From Balaenoptera acutorostrata (Eukaryota; Chordata; Mammalia; Artiodactyla; Balaenopteridae), in NCBI RefSeq assembly GCF_949987535.1, contig NC_080064.1, positions 43,543,937-43,607,936 on the forward strand: a stretch of 64,000 bases of DNA, given 5' to 3'. Position 1 is the first letter of the stretch. Each line of letters opens with the position of its first letter. This document shows, piece after piece, positions 1 through 10,128 of this stretch. The notes beneath the pieces were generated by a model. That model was given only the letters and a program-made list of their open reading frames with translations, made no database searches and was not told the DNA's origin. Position numbers and translations under genes: made by a program.

Positions 1-1990
1 CCTTCTCTTTTGGGTTATTTGCTAGGTGACTTGAATGGTTTTGCAACTGATCCTGCATGAACGAGTGCACAGGAACGTTCTGGACAAAGTGGTACTGCAG
101 GTTAGGCAGGGATTTAATCGTATCTGCAGTGGATACAGATCTATTTGAAACGACTGTGGATCTGGCTGCAATTGAAAATTAAAAATTGAAACGATGAAAA
201 TCAGTGAAGGGAGAAAGTAATGGGCTGCTGCTGCTGGCTTGTGTTTGCAGAAGGTTGCTGGTCTTCTTTATCGAGGAGTGTGGCTCTGCTTCTGCATGAA
301 AAGTCCAAAGACTGATTGTGAAGGCTGCAGTGTTTGTCCGTGTAAAACTCAAAATATAAATTAAATTGAAGCTAGTAGCAGCCTTTGGCTTAAAGGTTTT
401 GCTTTGCTTCAAGAACTACAAGTTTGCATTCATTTCATCTGCATTTCTGCATCTTGTCTGCCAGCCATCATTTCTCTGCTGTTATCCTTTTTATAGTTCA
501 TAACACCAAATGCCATCTGCCACTGCTATGTTTCGGCATTGCATGCTATGGTTCACCGGTAGAAAGGGTAAGGTACTAGATGATCATTCTCATTTCATCT
601 TGCTTTGAAAACTCTAAACCAGCAAATAAAAGTCAATTTTAATGATCCTGTCCTAATGTACCTCTCATCTATTAGGAGTGCCTGTTAGCTTTGTTACTAA
701 TGTTTTTGCTATTTTGCCTCTCCGGAGTAACCTCTATTTTATGTTTAAAGCAGTCCAAGAAACTTAAAAATTGAGAATATTTGCACTTTCTTTGAACTAC
801 AAGTGACAATGCACTGTGATAGATGCTAGGCATACCAAGATAAAGAAATAGTAAATTTATAGCTTACAAATGTTTTGGTTATGAAGTCTAACAGTGACCA
901 GATATATTATACAAGATGTTCCGACAGCTATTGTCCTTCTATACTAGGATAGTATATTGAAGTTATTTTATTTCATTGTCTTGTTTAAGAAATTGGCACA
1001 TAGAAATGAAAGATCCAGCTTATATATAATAAAGACAAACCAGTGTACTCACTTGTGATATTTCTAATGCTTTTAGGAAAAAGCATTCTTAAGTATTTAT
1101 TATGTTTGGTCATATTCTTTACTCAGACTGCTATAAACTAATGATGTCCTCCTGAAATTTTCCACTACATTTAATTTCATAAAACATTTAAAATCTTATT
1201 ATGAAAGCCCATGGCCTTTATTTTTAGATTAAATATATGATGCTGCTTATAAATGAAAGCAGATAATTACCACACTCTGAAACTCTTTACTTGAATGAAG
1301 TTGAATACTTTAATGTGTTTCAAGTAATAGCTGCTAGATGCAGGTGAAGGCTGCAGTATGGAATTCTCTCCTCTGCAGTTACTAAGGAGACATCTTCTTT
1401 GGACTTCCAGAAACTGTATTGTTTGCCTGCTTAAAGGAGAGGAGACCCAGGCCCCTAGAGCAAGGGCACCTCTACCTTCTCTGATTTAAATTATTTATGT
1501 TAAACTGACCTCCCCTTTAACACTTCCATATTTATGTGGCTTGCTTATAAAACAAGCAATTCCTTTAATGAATCATTTAAATGACAAGGATAAATGAAGT
1601 GTTATATGTATTTTTTAAATGGATACTTTTCTACTATAATAGTTATGGGAGTCTCAGGCAACATGAGATTATCTGGCTTTTGTAAAGAACTCGATAATAT
1701 TCTTTCTCTATATTCTTGGCAGTAATGAGTTATTTCACATTCATAGGTCCTTGCTTATAAGAAAATAGATGAAACTCTGTTAAAAGTTTTCAATGTCTGA
1801 TAGATCTTATACTCTTGATTAGAAGTGAAAGCAAGTTTAGATGATACACATTAGCATGTGTGTAAATGTGTTGACTTTTTAAAGTTTAATATAGCAGAAT
1901 TTTTGAAAGCAAGTGAAGTGTCAATTGATGCATCTATAAAACAAATTCTGCTTACTGTCAGCTCTTAAAGGGAAAGCTAGAATTTGTTCA
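1..1990. other. Intron sequence with no recognised element
   Basis: AT-rich, apparently unique intronic DNA. I saw no splice-bounded coding exon, no RNA gene and no clear repeat. The open frame on the minus strand at 179-412 has a random-looking, low-complexity translation and no gene signals. Confidence 0.6.
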
Positions 1991-1994
1991 GATA

Positions 1995-2740
1995 CATTCA
2001 TCATTTATTCAACATCTATTTTAGACATTATTCTAAGTTCTGGGGATACAGTAGTGAACATAAAATTCCCCTCTTGGGGCATCCAGCCTGGTAGAGGAGG
2101 AAGCCAATAAACAAGATAAGTTGGTAAAATATAAGTAAATAGTGCTAAGCCTTGGGGAGAAAAAAAAAAAAAAAAGCAGGAAAGGAGGAAATGAAATAGA
2201 AGTGAGGTTGTGTGTGTGTGTGTGTTTGTAGGGGCGTGGTTTGAAATTTTAGATGGCCAGGGAAAGAGCTGAAAGAAGTGAGGGAACAAGCTATATGGCT
2301 TTGTTGTGGGTGATGATGAAGCGTAAATCATTCCAGGCAAAGGAAACAGTAAGTGCAAAAGGGTGTGCCTGCCGTATTTGAAGAACAGCAAGGAGGGCAG
2401 TTCTGGTTGGAGTGCAGATAACCATGGGGGAGGGTAGTGGGAGATGAGGTCTAAGAGATAACATCGTGGGAGGCCTCATATGGCACAATAAGGATATTGA
2501 ATTTTACTGAGATAAGAAGCCATATTAGAGGGTTTTGAACAGAGGAGTGGCATGATGTGATTTTTAAACAGTATCACTCTGGCCACTGTTTGGAGAATAA
2601 AATGCAGGAGGCAGGAACAGAAGTAGGGAAACTAGTTAGGAGGCTATAGTAATCCAGAAGAGAGATGATGGTGTCTCCCACATGGTAGCAGTGAGGGTAG
2701 TGAGGTAGTGGAAGTGGTCGAATTGTGCATGTGTGTGTAA
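1995..2740 (-). repeat. L2 LINE remnant, first part
   Basis: It starts with the reverse complement of the L2 3' end (TTTATTCAACATCTATTTTA, then GGGGATACAGTAGTGAACAT). It continues through the characteristic body: an AGGCAAAGGAAACAGTAAGTGC-like segment near 2335 and a TTTTGAACAGAGGAGTGGCA-like segment near 2534. An A-run lies at 2161-2176 and a short GT repeat near 2214. The copy is old and diverged, and appears to resume after the L1 piece at 2741-3165. Confidence 0.6.
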
Positions 2741-3165
2741 TCAACTTTATTGAGCTGTAATTAACATACAATAAAATGTACACTCTATAAAGTTCAATGA
2801 ATATTGACAGATTTACTTACTCATATAACTGCTACCATAATCAAGATGTAGAACATTTCTATCACCCAAAAGATTCTTTTATTCTTTCAGTCAGTCTCCA
2901 CTCCCAGCCTCTGGCTCCAGACAACTGCTGACCTATCATTAAAGATTAGATTTTTTTTTTTTTTGGAGAGTTTCACATAAATGGAATCATACAGTATGTA
3001 TTCTCTTTTGTCTGGCTTTATTTTAGTTCAGTATAATGTTTTTAATATTCGTCCATCTTGTTGCATATATTGGTAGTTCCTTTTCTATTGCTAAGTAGTA
3101 GTCTGTTGTTAGATATTATATTTTTTTTAAGGTTGAACAGTAGCATGTGAGAGGAAGATAGTAGT
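2741..3165 (-). repeat. Old L1 (L1M-type) 3' fragment
   Basis: Reads TTTATTGAGCTGTAATTAAC and then the CACTCTATAAAGTTCA motif, the reverse complement of an old L1 3' end. It continues with ATGGAATCATACAGTATGTA (about 2980). The fragment sits inside L2-like sequence, so it inserted later than that L2. Confidence 0.65.
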
Positions 3166-4080
3166 ATAGGATGACACCATATTTTTGTCTTGAGCAATAA
3201 GAATGGAGTTGCCATTAACTGAGGTGGGGAAGATTGCAGGAGGAACTAGTTTGGGAGCGCAGGTGGGCATCAGGAACTTAGCCTTGGACATATATATAAT
3301 CAAGTTCTAGACACCTATCAGACATCCAAATGGAGATGTCAAGTAGGCAGTTGAAGTGTGGAATTCAGGAGAAAAGTTCAGGCTGAAGAAATAAATTTGG
3401 GAGTCACTGGCATATAGATGGTTTTTAAAGCCATGAGAATTTGGGAATAAGTGTAGAGAGAAAAGAGAAGAGGTCCAAGTAATGAACTCTGGAGCACTCC
3501 AACATTTATTTGGAAGACACAGAGATGAGGCGGAACTAGCAAAAGGGATTGAAAAGAAGCAACCAAAAAGGAGGAGGAAAACCAGGTGAATGTGGTACCG
3601 GGGAAGCCAAGATAGAAAGTGTTTCTAGGAGGTGAGAGGCATCAGCAACTGTGTCAAATGCTCCTGATCAAGAAAGTTGAGGGCTGAGAAATGATCACAG
3701 AATTTAACAGTTAAGAGTCTATTGGTAACCTTGAGAAGAGCAACTTAGAGATGAGAGTATAGACAGTGATTTCAAGTTCTGCTGTAAAGGGAAGGTGAGA
3801 AATACAGTAGTAGCTGGAGGAGGGAAATGAGATAAAGATGAGATATCTTTTTTTAAAGATAAGAGCAATAATAGCATGTTTTAATGCTGTTGGTAGTATT
3901 TCAGTAGAGAGGGAAAAATTGATGATGCAAGAGAGAAAGGGGAGAATTACTGGATCAGTGTCCTTGAGAAGGCAAGACAGGATGGGGCCTAATACACAGG
4001 TGGGGCATTGCCTTTGGCTGGGAGCATGGACAGTTCATCCATAGTAACAAGAAAGAAAGTCAAATGTATGGAAATATATG
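3166..4080 (-). repeat. Old L2-like repeat, second part
   Basis: Contains mammalian-wide repeat segments that I recognise from L2-type elements: GACATCCAAATGGAGATGTC near 3322, TTTGGGAGTCACTGGCATAT near 3397 and ATAATAGCATGTTTTAATGC near 3868. The open frames here (3378-3566 minus and 3838-4044 plus) are incidental. The family assignment is less certain than for the first part. Confidence 0.45.
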
Positions 4081-4600
4081 TAGGCAGGCTATTACCCACC
4101 ACCTTCATTTGCACTATGGTTTGAATCTCTAACTGACCTACATGTCCTGTATCCTGAAACATCATTTGTTAATAATTGAGAGGACGGGTGCCATGAAGAG
4201 AACAAACTTTCCTGAAACAGATAATTTTTCATTCTAATGATTCCCGGTTCTGGTAACTTGATATTTCAGAACATCTCCAGTTATAAAGAGATGCCATAAA
4301 ATTCTTTAAACAAAGTTAATTTAAATTAACTTTAGCTTTGAAAAAGAAATACTCTTTTTTTTCTCCTTTAGGTAATAATTGAAATTACAATCCTAGCATG
4401 TTAGAGCTTTAAAAAGGTTTGAAAACTACAGCTTCATTCTGTCATTTTTCAGAGATTAAAAAGAAAATAGTTGCCAATTCATCTTTATAAACCGGCTCTT
4501 TTCTTTTGAGCAATAGCAAAAAATGATCGCTTTTCCTATCAGTCAGCCAAGGTCGTTTGCATTTGGCTTCTTGGCTAGACATTGTGTGGAAAGCAGTTTT
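4081..4600. other. Intron sequence with no recognised element
   Basis: AT-rich intronic DNA between L2 remnants. No exon, RNA gene or clear repeat was recognised. Confidence 0.5.
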
Positions 4601-6110
4601 GGTATTAATTAGACTGGCTGTTGAGTTCAAGCATTCAATGTATGTATAGTATGTGTAACTTCCTGTGCTCAGAACTGAGGGTATACAGGTTAATAAGACA
4701 TGAGCCAGGAAGTTAAGGAGCTTGTAAAGAAGTATATAATGTAGTATGAAATATGCTGTAGTAGTAGAAATATGTATAGGACACTGAAATAATGGAGTGG
4801 CAAAAGAGACAATCACTCAGTGCTGCACAGAAGAGCAGAGTTTTTCTTGTTACCGAGTAATTCTTTTTAAAATAATCAAAATTTAGAATTATACTAGTTC
4901 TAAAAATTTTGAGTTGTTCAGAATTATATAATATACAAATTAAAAGTCCCCTGTCACCAGGCTCTGTCTCCCACCTCTCCCTCCTTACCTCCTCTACCTG
5001 GTAGAGTTCTGAAGATTGAACAGAAATTTACCAGGCAGATGGGTTGTTGTAGCATGTACAAAGGTATGGAAATATGATGCTACCGGGTAATGTTTGGTAC
5101 CTTTAGAACAGTGGGCAGGAGATGAGGCTGTAAAGATAGTCAGAGGCCTACATCTAATATGAAAAGGTTTTATTTTTATCCTGAGTCTGTGAGGAGCCAA
5201 TGAAGCAGAGTTTTAAGCAGAGAGGAGACTGAGTAAGACAGGGGCTCTAGATAAATAGCCTTGATTGTTAAGGCCCTGAGTGGATTAAAGCATTGGTAAT
5301 GGGGAAGGAGAAGAGGCAAATAGACTTGAGATTTTTAGGAGGTATTGATAAATCTTTAGGAACTGTTGATTGCTTGGAAATGGGAGGTGAGAGAATGAGA
5401 GTAGTAAACGTGTTAGTAAGGCTTGGCTTACTGTTTTGTTTGGATGTTGTCAACGTCTGAAATAGAGAATCTAAAACAGCGGTGGTGAAGGACTTATATT
5501 TGAGGTGTCTGTGAGACTCACAGGTATTGACGGTGATGCCAATTGGATCTGAGTCTGGGCTGGAGATGGAGATTAGTGGTTATCAACATATTGCTGGAAG
5601 GTAGAATTAAAATTTGAAAAATTGAATGCCTCAGGGCTAGGCAGATAAGTAAATGAGTGAAGAGTAAAGCTGACTGAAGACTAGCAATTTAGAGAACTCA
5701 TTCCCTATGAAGTGGTAGCTGCTACTTAATTTCAGACAGTTGTAGGCTTTTGGTAATGCTTGTCCAGTGTTGCTAGATCATCCAGTTTTTCAAGAGAAGC
5801 CAGAAATCCAGATTTTTTTGTGCGTGAGAGGTTGAATATGTGAGTGTTAAATCTTCAGGTTTTAAAAAACAATTATGTAGGCTAACGAAATGTATCTATG
5901 AGCTAGATAAAACCTCTGGATTTTCAGTCTGTGGTTAAAACTGTAGTAGTAGTGGGTATGAACCTCCTGGGAGATCTGAGTGAAAAGAGAGCTGAAAACC
6001 AAACCTTGGAGTGCACTAGGGTAGAACCATCAACGGGCTCAAAGGAATGATCAGAGAGGTTGGGGTGAAAGATACTAGCTTCAACCATATGAAAGTACGT
6101 ACTGTTTTTA
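4601..6110 (-). repeat. Series of degraded L2-type fragments
   Basis: Several stretches resemble L2 read in reverse. They include 4620-4760 (GAGGGTATACAGGTTAATAAGA), 4990-5460 (TTTTATTTTTATCCTGAGTC, CTAGATAAATAGCCTTGATT) and 5480-6110 (GAACCTCCTGGGAGATCTGA). All are strongly diverged and the boundaries are approximate. The minus-strand open frames at 4442-4816, 4994-5200, 5268-5453 and 5924-6118 have no coding character. Confidence 0.4.
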
Positions 6111-6248
6111 TCAGTCAAAAGTAGTTACATATCAGCAGTTCATATGTCTCAACCTAATAAAAGACTAAATAGTTTATAGTTCATACTAATAATTAGAAAA
6201 ATACCCAGTTATTTGAATTTTACCTTCAAATAAAATTAAACCTATTTA

Positions 6249-6330
6249 ATACTTTAATGTATATATAAATATATATATATTTATAATGTTACTGATAGTG
6301 TATTGGAATAATAGTAATAATAATAATAAT
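6249..6330. repeat. AT-rich simple sequence and (AAT)n tract
   Basis: An alternating AT stretch at about 6257-6285 is followed by a TAATAATAATAATAATGATA run at about 6311-6332. It leads directly into the MIR element. Confidence 0.7.
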
Positions 6331-6545
6331 GATAGCTACATTTATCAAATGTTTATTTTATGCCAGGCACTATTCAGAGGTTTATGTAGGTTAAGCCGTT
6401 CAGTTCTCACAGCCTTATGAAGTAGGTACTATTATTGTTTTTATTTTATAGATAAGGAAACTGGGGGCCACAGACACGTGGTATATTACAGAACTTGAAT
6501 TTGAACACAAACAGTTGTGCTCTAGAGCCATTCTCTTAACTGCTA
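6331..6545 (+). repeat. MIR SINE
   Basis: Shows the MIR order of motifs: TGCCAGGCACTATTCAGAGG (6361), a GAAGTAGGTACTATTATTGT segment, TAGATAAGGAAACTGGGGGC (about 6449), and a degraded end with AGAGCCATTCTCTTAACTGC. The copy is nearly full length and old. Confidence 0.8.
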
Positions 6546-6711
6546 CAAAAAAGGTATTATAGAAATTTGTCAACTAGTTTATAATTAACTTTTATAATTT
6601 TGTCAGAAAAGGAATTAATGTAAAATATAAGGAACTTTAAATGACAGTGCAGTTTACTGCAATTAAAAAATTTTCTGATGTTATGTTCTACATGTTCCAT
6701 TGCTTAGTAGA

Positions 6712-6905
6712 AATAGTAGCAATAGTGGTGGTAACAACTACTATTACCACTGTCTCTCTTATAAACTAGGCACTGTGTTCAACAGGCAATGTGCATTACT
6801 TCCATAATTCCTAAACTCCACAATGAGGTAGTTATATTTCTAGTTTAAGAGTCAGAAAAACTGTTTCAGAGAAGTTAAGTGCCCAGGATTAGTAGATTGT
6901 GCCCA
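6712..6905 (+). repeat. MIR SINE, diverged
   Basis: Begins with AGTAGCAATAGTGGTGGTAA, continues with AACTAGGCACTGTGTTCAAC and CACAATGAGGTAGTTATA, and ends near TTAAGTGCCCAGGATTAGTA. It has the MIR order but the middle is poorly preserved. Confidence 0.6.
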
Positions 6906-6914
6906 GGTCTGTCT

Positions 6915-7085
6915 AGATCAGTAGTTCTTGAAGTGTGGTCCCAGACCGGCCAGATCAGCATCACCTGGGAACTTGTTAGAAACACAGAATCTCTGGCTGA
7001 GCCCCAGACTTGCTGAATCAGAAACTCTGGAATGAGCCCTCTCTAGTGATTCTGACACACACTAAAGTTTGACAACCATTGATCT
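6915..7085 (+). repeat. MER5A-type hAT transposon relic
   Basis: Matches the MER5A pattern as I recall it: GTAGTTCTTGAAGTGTGGTC, CAGCATCACCTGGGAACTTG, CTGAATCAGAAACTCTGGAA and CTAAAGTTTGACAACCATTG. The near-complementary ends (ATCAGTAGTTCTTGAA and TTTGACAACCATTGAT) are typical of this non-autonomous hAT element. Confidence 0.8.
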
Positions 7086-7199
7086 GGATCCAGTGGTATC
7101 ACATTGTTATTCCACTTTACTCTCATAACCTTATACATTAGATAGAAGTATCCGCAATTTATATATGAGAGAAGTGAGACACAGAGAGACAAGGATCCT

Positions 7200-8178
7200 G
7201 GCCTTGATCTTAGGTCATCTTTTACTATGTCCTAACCTACACAGAAGGGGTGTCTTGCCTTAAGTAAACCTGGTATGTGAAAAAATCTAAATTTTTTAAA
7301 GATGAAAATTAGGGATATGTGTATGATTAGTTCTTCATAAAATAATCCTTTACTTTCAAAGGACTTTAATGAAGACATCTTTTAATCAGTGTGTTCTCCA
7401 AAATGATTGCAATATGAAATTTGTTTGCAAATTTATTTGGGTATACTTTTAAAGCAATACAAGTTGCATAAGACAAAATACAACATTTTTAGACACTAAA
7501 AAATGTTTAAATTAGAAGAAACTTTAGAAACTGTGTAAGTCTTAGCGGAAGTCATCTGTGGTTGGGCTGATAGCTGACCTTTTCAACTCAGTCCATTAGA
7601 GCTTGCTCATTTATTAAAATGCAAAATTACTACAAACCAGCCCAGTGGTGAAGGAAGGTGTTTAATTCAGCATTAATCATTTAGAAGAATAGACAGTACA
7701 TCATTAGACTAACTTGTGGTTGCAGGCAGAAGTAAACAGATTCCATTATCTTTTGTTGACTACTGACTTAAAAAAAATTTCCATCTGCAGTTTTGTATTT
7801 TTTATTTTTATGTGATAACCCCTCAAAACAAAATAATCATTTACAGACTTTCTGTAAGGGAATAAGTCAACTATAACTAATTCTCTAATTAGGTGTTATA
7901 ATTTCAGTAGGCGTTAAGTGGAGAAATGCTACTGAATTCATTTATTGGGAATTCATTTATTGGGAGTTTGTTGTGTTATTGTAGGAGGATTGCACCTCAG
8001 TTGGTGTACCTTTCTTCTTCTTAATTTGCTTTCTGTTCAGGATCCTCCCTGAATATTTGAAATTATAATTTGTCCAAATTTAACCAATTGTGGACTGTTT
8101 GGCTTACTGAGTAGTCAGGATTAGAGTGGCTATATAATTTTATTTTCTGTTAGTTATTTACATTTTATCCCACTATTT
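7200..8178. other. Intron sequence with no recognised element
   Basis: AT-rich intronic DNA. A 14-base direct repeat, AATTCATTTATTGG, occurs twice in tandem at about 7935-7962. No exon, RNA gene or clear transposon was recognised. Confidence 0.5.
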
Positions 8179-8190
8179 CCTTTTTTATAA

Positions 8191-8603
8191 CTTCCTTTTT
8201 ATTTATTTATTTATTTTTTTTGGCTGCGTTGGGTCCTCGTCGCTGTGTGCAGGCTTTCTCTAGTTGTGGCGAGTGGGGGCTACTCTTCGCTGTGGTGCGC
8301 AGGCTTCTCATTGTGGTGGCTTCTCTTGTTGCAGAGCATGGGCTCTGGGCACGCAGGCTTCAGTAGTCGTGGAGCTCAGGCTCAGTAGTTGTGGCTTACA
8401 GACTTTAGGGCGTGCAGGCTTCAGTAGTTGTGGCGTGTAGGCTCAGTAGTTGTGGCTTGCAGGCTCTAGAGCACAGGCTCAGTAGTTGTGGCACACGGGC
8501 TTAGTTGCTCCATGGCATGTGGGATCTTCCCAGACCAGGGATCGAACTTGTGTCCTCTGCATTGGCAGGTGGATTCTTAACGGCTGTGCCACCAGGGAAG
8601 TCC
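8191..8603 (-). mobile_element. CHR-type tRNA SINE, long form
   Basis: Reverse-orientation tRNA-derived SINE. On the + strand it runs from an A/T-rich tail complement to CTGTGCCACCAGGGAAGTCC. It is flanked by a perfect 12-bp target-site duplication CCTTTTTTATAA at 8179-8190 and 8604-8615. At about 410 bp it is longer than the other copies here, because the middle carries at least five reiterations of a CTCAGTAGTTGTGGC-containing unit (about 8350-8500). Confidence 0.9.
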
Positions 8604-8629
8604 CCTTTTTTATAATTTCTAAGTAGTAA

Positions 8630-9270
8630 AATTAATAACTGCTCACTGTAGAAATTGGGAAAATATAGAATAGTATAAAGGTAATACTAATAATCACCCA
8701 TAATCCTACAACCCAAAGATAATTATTAGTAACATGCTTGTGGATTTCCTTCTGATATTTCAGTTGTTTGTGAGTGTGTGTGTTTGTGTGTGAATTTTAC
8801 AAAATTGAGTCATTCCGTGTAAATAAATTTCCATAGTTTCAATTTTAAATATTATATCATGAACATTTCCACGTGACACTGAATGTTCTAAGAAAATATG
8901 ATTTTTAATAGTTACGTGATATACCATTTTATGAATAAACATACTTAACCATTAATCTATATTGTACAGGTTTTTCTCTATGTTACATAATACTGTGTTG
9001 AACATCCATGTACATAAATCTTCAACCAAATCTCTGTTTAGCTTAGGACAGATAGATTCATAAAAGATTTGTCATAACAAAAGACATAAATATTTTTAAT
9101 ATTCCTGAAACAGTCTTCCCCTATAGCTTTCAAGGGAGATTGTCAATTTATACTCCCCTCTTCTTCATCAAACCCTTCATCAGCATTTAGCATTATAATT
9201 TTAGAAGAATGCCAACCCAGTGTCCTCTTCTCAAGAATATTTTTAATGTGTTTATTTCTTGTTTGGTGAA
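8630..9270 (-). repeat. Old L1 (L1M-type) 3' region
   Basis: Contains motifs of ancient L1 3' ends read in reverse: TCACCCATAATCCTACAACC (8695), ATATTATATCATGAACATTT (8850), GTGTTGAACATCCATGTACA (8995) and TCAATTTATACTCCCCTC (9142). The young L1 complex at about 9285-17245 appears to have inserted at its downstream edge. Confidence 0.6.
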
Positions 9271-9284
9271 TCACTCATTCTTTT

Positions 9285-9775
9285 TTTGTTTTGTTTTTCA
9301 GGTCACTTATTTTAATTGCACTTAAGTTTTTTTTTTCTGCTTTCCATTCATTTATTCTTTATATTATTATTATTTTTTTAACATCTTTACTGGAGTATAA
9401 TTGCTTTACAATGGTCTATCAGTTTCTGCTGTATAACAAAGTGAATCAGCTATACGTATACATATATCCCCATATCCCCTCCCTCTTGCAGGAATCATTT
9501 GTATTTAGAAAGGATTCTTAGAAAATCTTTTCTAAGAATCCATTGTATTTCTGCAGTGTCGGTTGTTACTTCCTACAAAAGCACAACCTGAGACTGAACC
9601 AGTTGTTACTTCTCCTTTTTCATTTCTAATTCTCTTGATTTGAGTCTTCTCCCTTTTTTGCTTGATGAGTCTGGCTAGTGGTTTATCAATTTTGTTTATC
9701 ATCTCAAAGAACCAGCTTTTAGTTTTATTGATCTTTGCTATTGTTCCCTTCATTTCTTTTTTAAAAATTTTTTAA
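9285..9775 (-). mobile_element. Rearranged L1 fragments: L1 3' end joined to an ORF2 piece
   Basis: 9376-9500 repeats the L1 3'-terminal sequence (TTAACATCTTTACTGGAGTA to CATATCCCCTCCCTCTTGCA). 9545-9765 then jumps to an internal ORF2 segment that matches about 13120-13280 of the neighbouring L1 (TTTCTGCAGTGTCGGTTGTT, AAAGAACCAGCTTTTAGTTT). The junction carries a perfect inverted repeat at 9512-9541. The block directly adjoins the long L1 copy, which suggests either two insertions or a complex product of one insertion. Confidence 0.7.
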
Positions 9776-10128
9776 TTTTTAAATTTTTTTAACATCTTTA
9801 TTGGAGTATAATTGCTTTACAATGGTGTGTTAGTTTCTGCTTTATAACACAGTGAATCAGCTATACATATACATATATCCCCATGTCTCCTCCCTCTTGC
9901 ATCTCCCTCGCACCCTCCCTATCCCACCCCTCTAGGTGGTCACAAAGCACCAAGCTGATCTCCCTGTGCTATGCAGCTGCTTCCCACTAGCTATCTATTT
10001 TACATTTAGTAGTGTGTATATGTCCATGCCACTCTCTCACTTCATCCCAGCTTACCCTTCCCCCTCCCCACGTCCTCAAGTCCATTCTCTACGTCTGCGT
10101 CTTTATTCCTGTCCTGCCCCTAGGTTCT

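Noticed and set aside
4442..4816. 124-codon open frame on the minus strand
   Set aside because: It lies partly over L2-like repeat DNA and has a random-looking translation with no gene signals.
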